NCBI GenBank assembly: GCA_019828595.1
Contig: JAHQRK010000006.1
Span: 1,674,001-1,738,000 of the forward strand
DNA from: Aphanomyces cochlioides
Lineage: Eukaryota > Oomycota > Saprolegniomycetes > Saprolegniales > Verrucalvaceae
Reading direction: 5' to 3'
Length of the DNA: 64,000 nt
A model generated the notes under the pieces. It ran no database searches, was not told where the DNA came from, and saw nothing but the letters and a program-made list of their open reading frames with translations. Numbering within the stretch: the stretch's first letter is position 1; each line of letters starts with the position of its first letter. Positions 62,979 through 64,000 of this stretch are shown here, in pieces. The position numbers and the translations under genes are program-made.

Positions 62979-64000
62979 CTAGTGCTTTGACAGAGTTCCG
63001 GCTTGCTTGGCAAGACTATAGAAGGCCGACGACTCTTGAGCCATCAAGACGGACGGAGCGTCGCATTCGACGACTTCGCCCTTCTCCAAGACGACCACAC
63101 GATCGCAATGCAAGATCGTGTCGAGTCGATGAGCAATCGTGAGCACTGTCTCGGTTGTGAACGCCTGCTGGATCGTCGTCTGGATCAACTGATCCGTGGC
63201 TAAATCGACATTGGCAGTGGCTTCGTCCATGACGATGATTCGACTTTGACGAAGCAACGCTCGGCCAATACAGAGAAGTTGGCGTTGACCCACCGACAGA
63301 TTCGATCCGCTTTCAGCCACGACGGTCGACAAGGCCAAGTCTAAATGCGTCTGCTGCACCACGGCCTCCAGCTCGGCGTCCGTCTTTTCGCCAAATGGAT
63401 CCAAATTCTCACGAAGCGTGCCGCTGAAGAGGACGGGATCTTGTGGAATGATCGACAGCACACGTCGAAGTGTCGCTAACCCAATCGTGGCAATGTCAAT
63501 GCCATCAATCAAGATGGTGCCGCTGTCAAATTCTGAAATACGGAAGAGCGCAATCATGAGAGAGCTCTTGCCGGCGCCAGTGCGTCCACAGATGCCAATC
63601 TTCTCCCCCCCTTGAATGTCGAGCGTGATGCCATGGAGGACCAAGGGCAAGTCGGGTCGATATCTCAATTTCAGGTTTTGAAACTGAACTGCGCCTTTGG
63701 AAGGCCATGAGGCTAGTGCTGGATCATTCAAAGTCGTCTCTGGGGCTTCTTCGGGGATGGTTTTGAAGTGCAGGAGACGTTCCACCGCTGTCATCGCACT
63801 CTCGACCATGTCGTATAGTCGAATAAACCATTGAACCATTGGGAGCAAAGCCAAGGAATACGTTAGTGCAAGGCCAGCAGTTGTCGCTGAAATGCTGTGG
63901 CGAATATTGATGATGACTGTCAGCATAATGGCAATGAGGAACACTGACACCAAGTACGTGCGGACAGAAAACCAACGGCCCGCGCCGACGAGAGCAAACA
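62979..64000 (-). CDS. ABCC-type (MRP) exporter, copy 3, 3' part (runs off right edge)
   Basis: The frame is open from the right edge to a stop at 62979, giving the last 340 residues: end of TMD2 (GRWFSVRTYLVSVFLIAIML...) and NBD2. NBD2 has Walker A GRTGAGKS, signature LSVGQRQ, Walker B VMDEATANVD and H-loop AHRLDTIL, so the site looks catalytic. It is clearly more diverged from copies 1 and 2 than they are from each other and keeps the classical LSVGQRQ signature where they have FSLGERQ. The 5' portion is outside the window. The third member of the head-to-tail array. Confidence 0.93.
   Translation of the reverse strand, partial: FALVGAGRWFSVRTYLVSVFLIAIMLTVIINIRHSISATTAGLALTYSLALLPMVQWFIRLYDMVESAMTAVERLLHFKTIPEEAPETTLNDPALASWPSKGAVQFQNLKLRYRPDLPLVLHGITLDIQGGEKIGICGRTGAGKSSLMIALFRISEFDSGTILIDGIDIATIGLATLRRVLSIIPQDPVLFSGTLRENLDPFGEKTDAELEAVVQQTHLDLALSTVVAESGSNLSVGQRQLLCIGRALLRQSRIIVMDEATANVDLATDQLIQTTIQQAFTTETVLTIAHRLDTILHCDRVVVLEKGEVVECDAPSVLMAQESSAFYSLAKQAGTLSKH

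Overview
The window looks like nuclear DNA of an oomycete, most probably a saprolegnialean (Aphanomyces/Saprolegnia/Achlya type). The genes are compact, on both strands, and split by many very short GT-AG introns (about 37-55 bp). Gene content fits a flagellated heterotrophic stramenopile: a C2CD3-type centriole protein, FYVE-GAF proteins, voltage-gated channels with cyclic-nucleotide-binding-type domains, large ABCC exporters, and a single-pass receptor with a kinase-like domain. Exon-intron structures below were derived by joining conserved reading frames at GT/AG borders and checking that exon lengths keep phase.

Layout. 1-9 kb: 5' part of a C2CD3 homologue, a bacterial-type leucyl/phenylalanyl-tRNA-protein transferase (Aat), a methionyl-tRNA synthetase, a Ras-GEF and a second Aat. 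9.5-19.5 kb: three paralogous six-TM channels, interrupted by a 1-Cys peroxiredoxin and a patatin-like protein. 20-28 kb: aminoacylase-1, an acidic unknown protein, a large membrane protein of unknown function and its decayed tandem copy. 28.8-36.4 kb: a KIF22-like kinesin, a half ABC transporter, a MED9-like subunit, an AT-rich fold-back element, a myristoylated EF-hand protein and a lipoyl-domain-only protein. 37.8-46.5 kb: two tail-to-tail FYVE-GAF genes, a fourth channel and a receptor pseudokinase. 47-54 kb: an inverted-repeat element, two secreted divergent cyclophilins, a HECT ubiquitin-ligase gene that appears broken by a second inverted-repeat element and a frameshift, and an ElaA-like acetyltransferase. 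54-64 kb: three tandem ABCC exporters, the last running off the window.

Main themes. (1) Local duplication: paired or repeated Aat, channel, FYVE-GAF, cyclophilin, membrane-protein and ABCC genes. (2) Three different elements with 110-230 bp inverted arms, two with visible direct repeats at their borders, one sitting inside a conserved coding domain. (3) Families that keep their fold while losing catalytic or binding residues: pseudokinase, kinesin with degenerate switches, lipoyl protein without a catalytic domain, a channel lacking the ligand-binding arginine. (4) A recurrent palindrome, TTATCCGGATAA, in several short promoters. I see no CRISPR array, rRNA or operon. The only RNA-gene-like sequence is a tRNA-like Pol III unit inside an inserted element.
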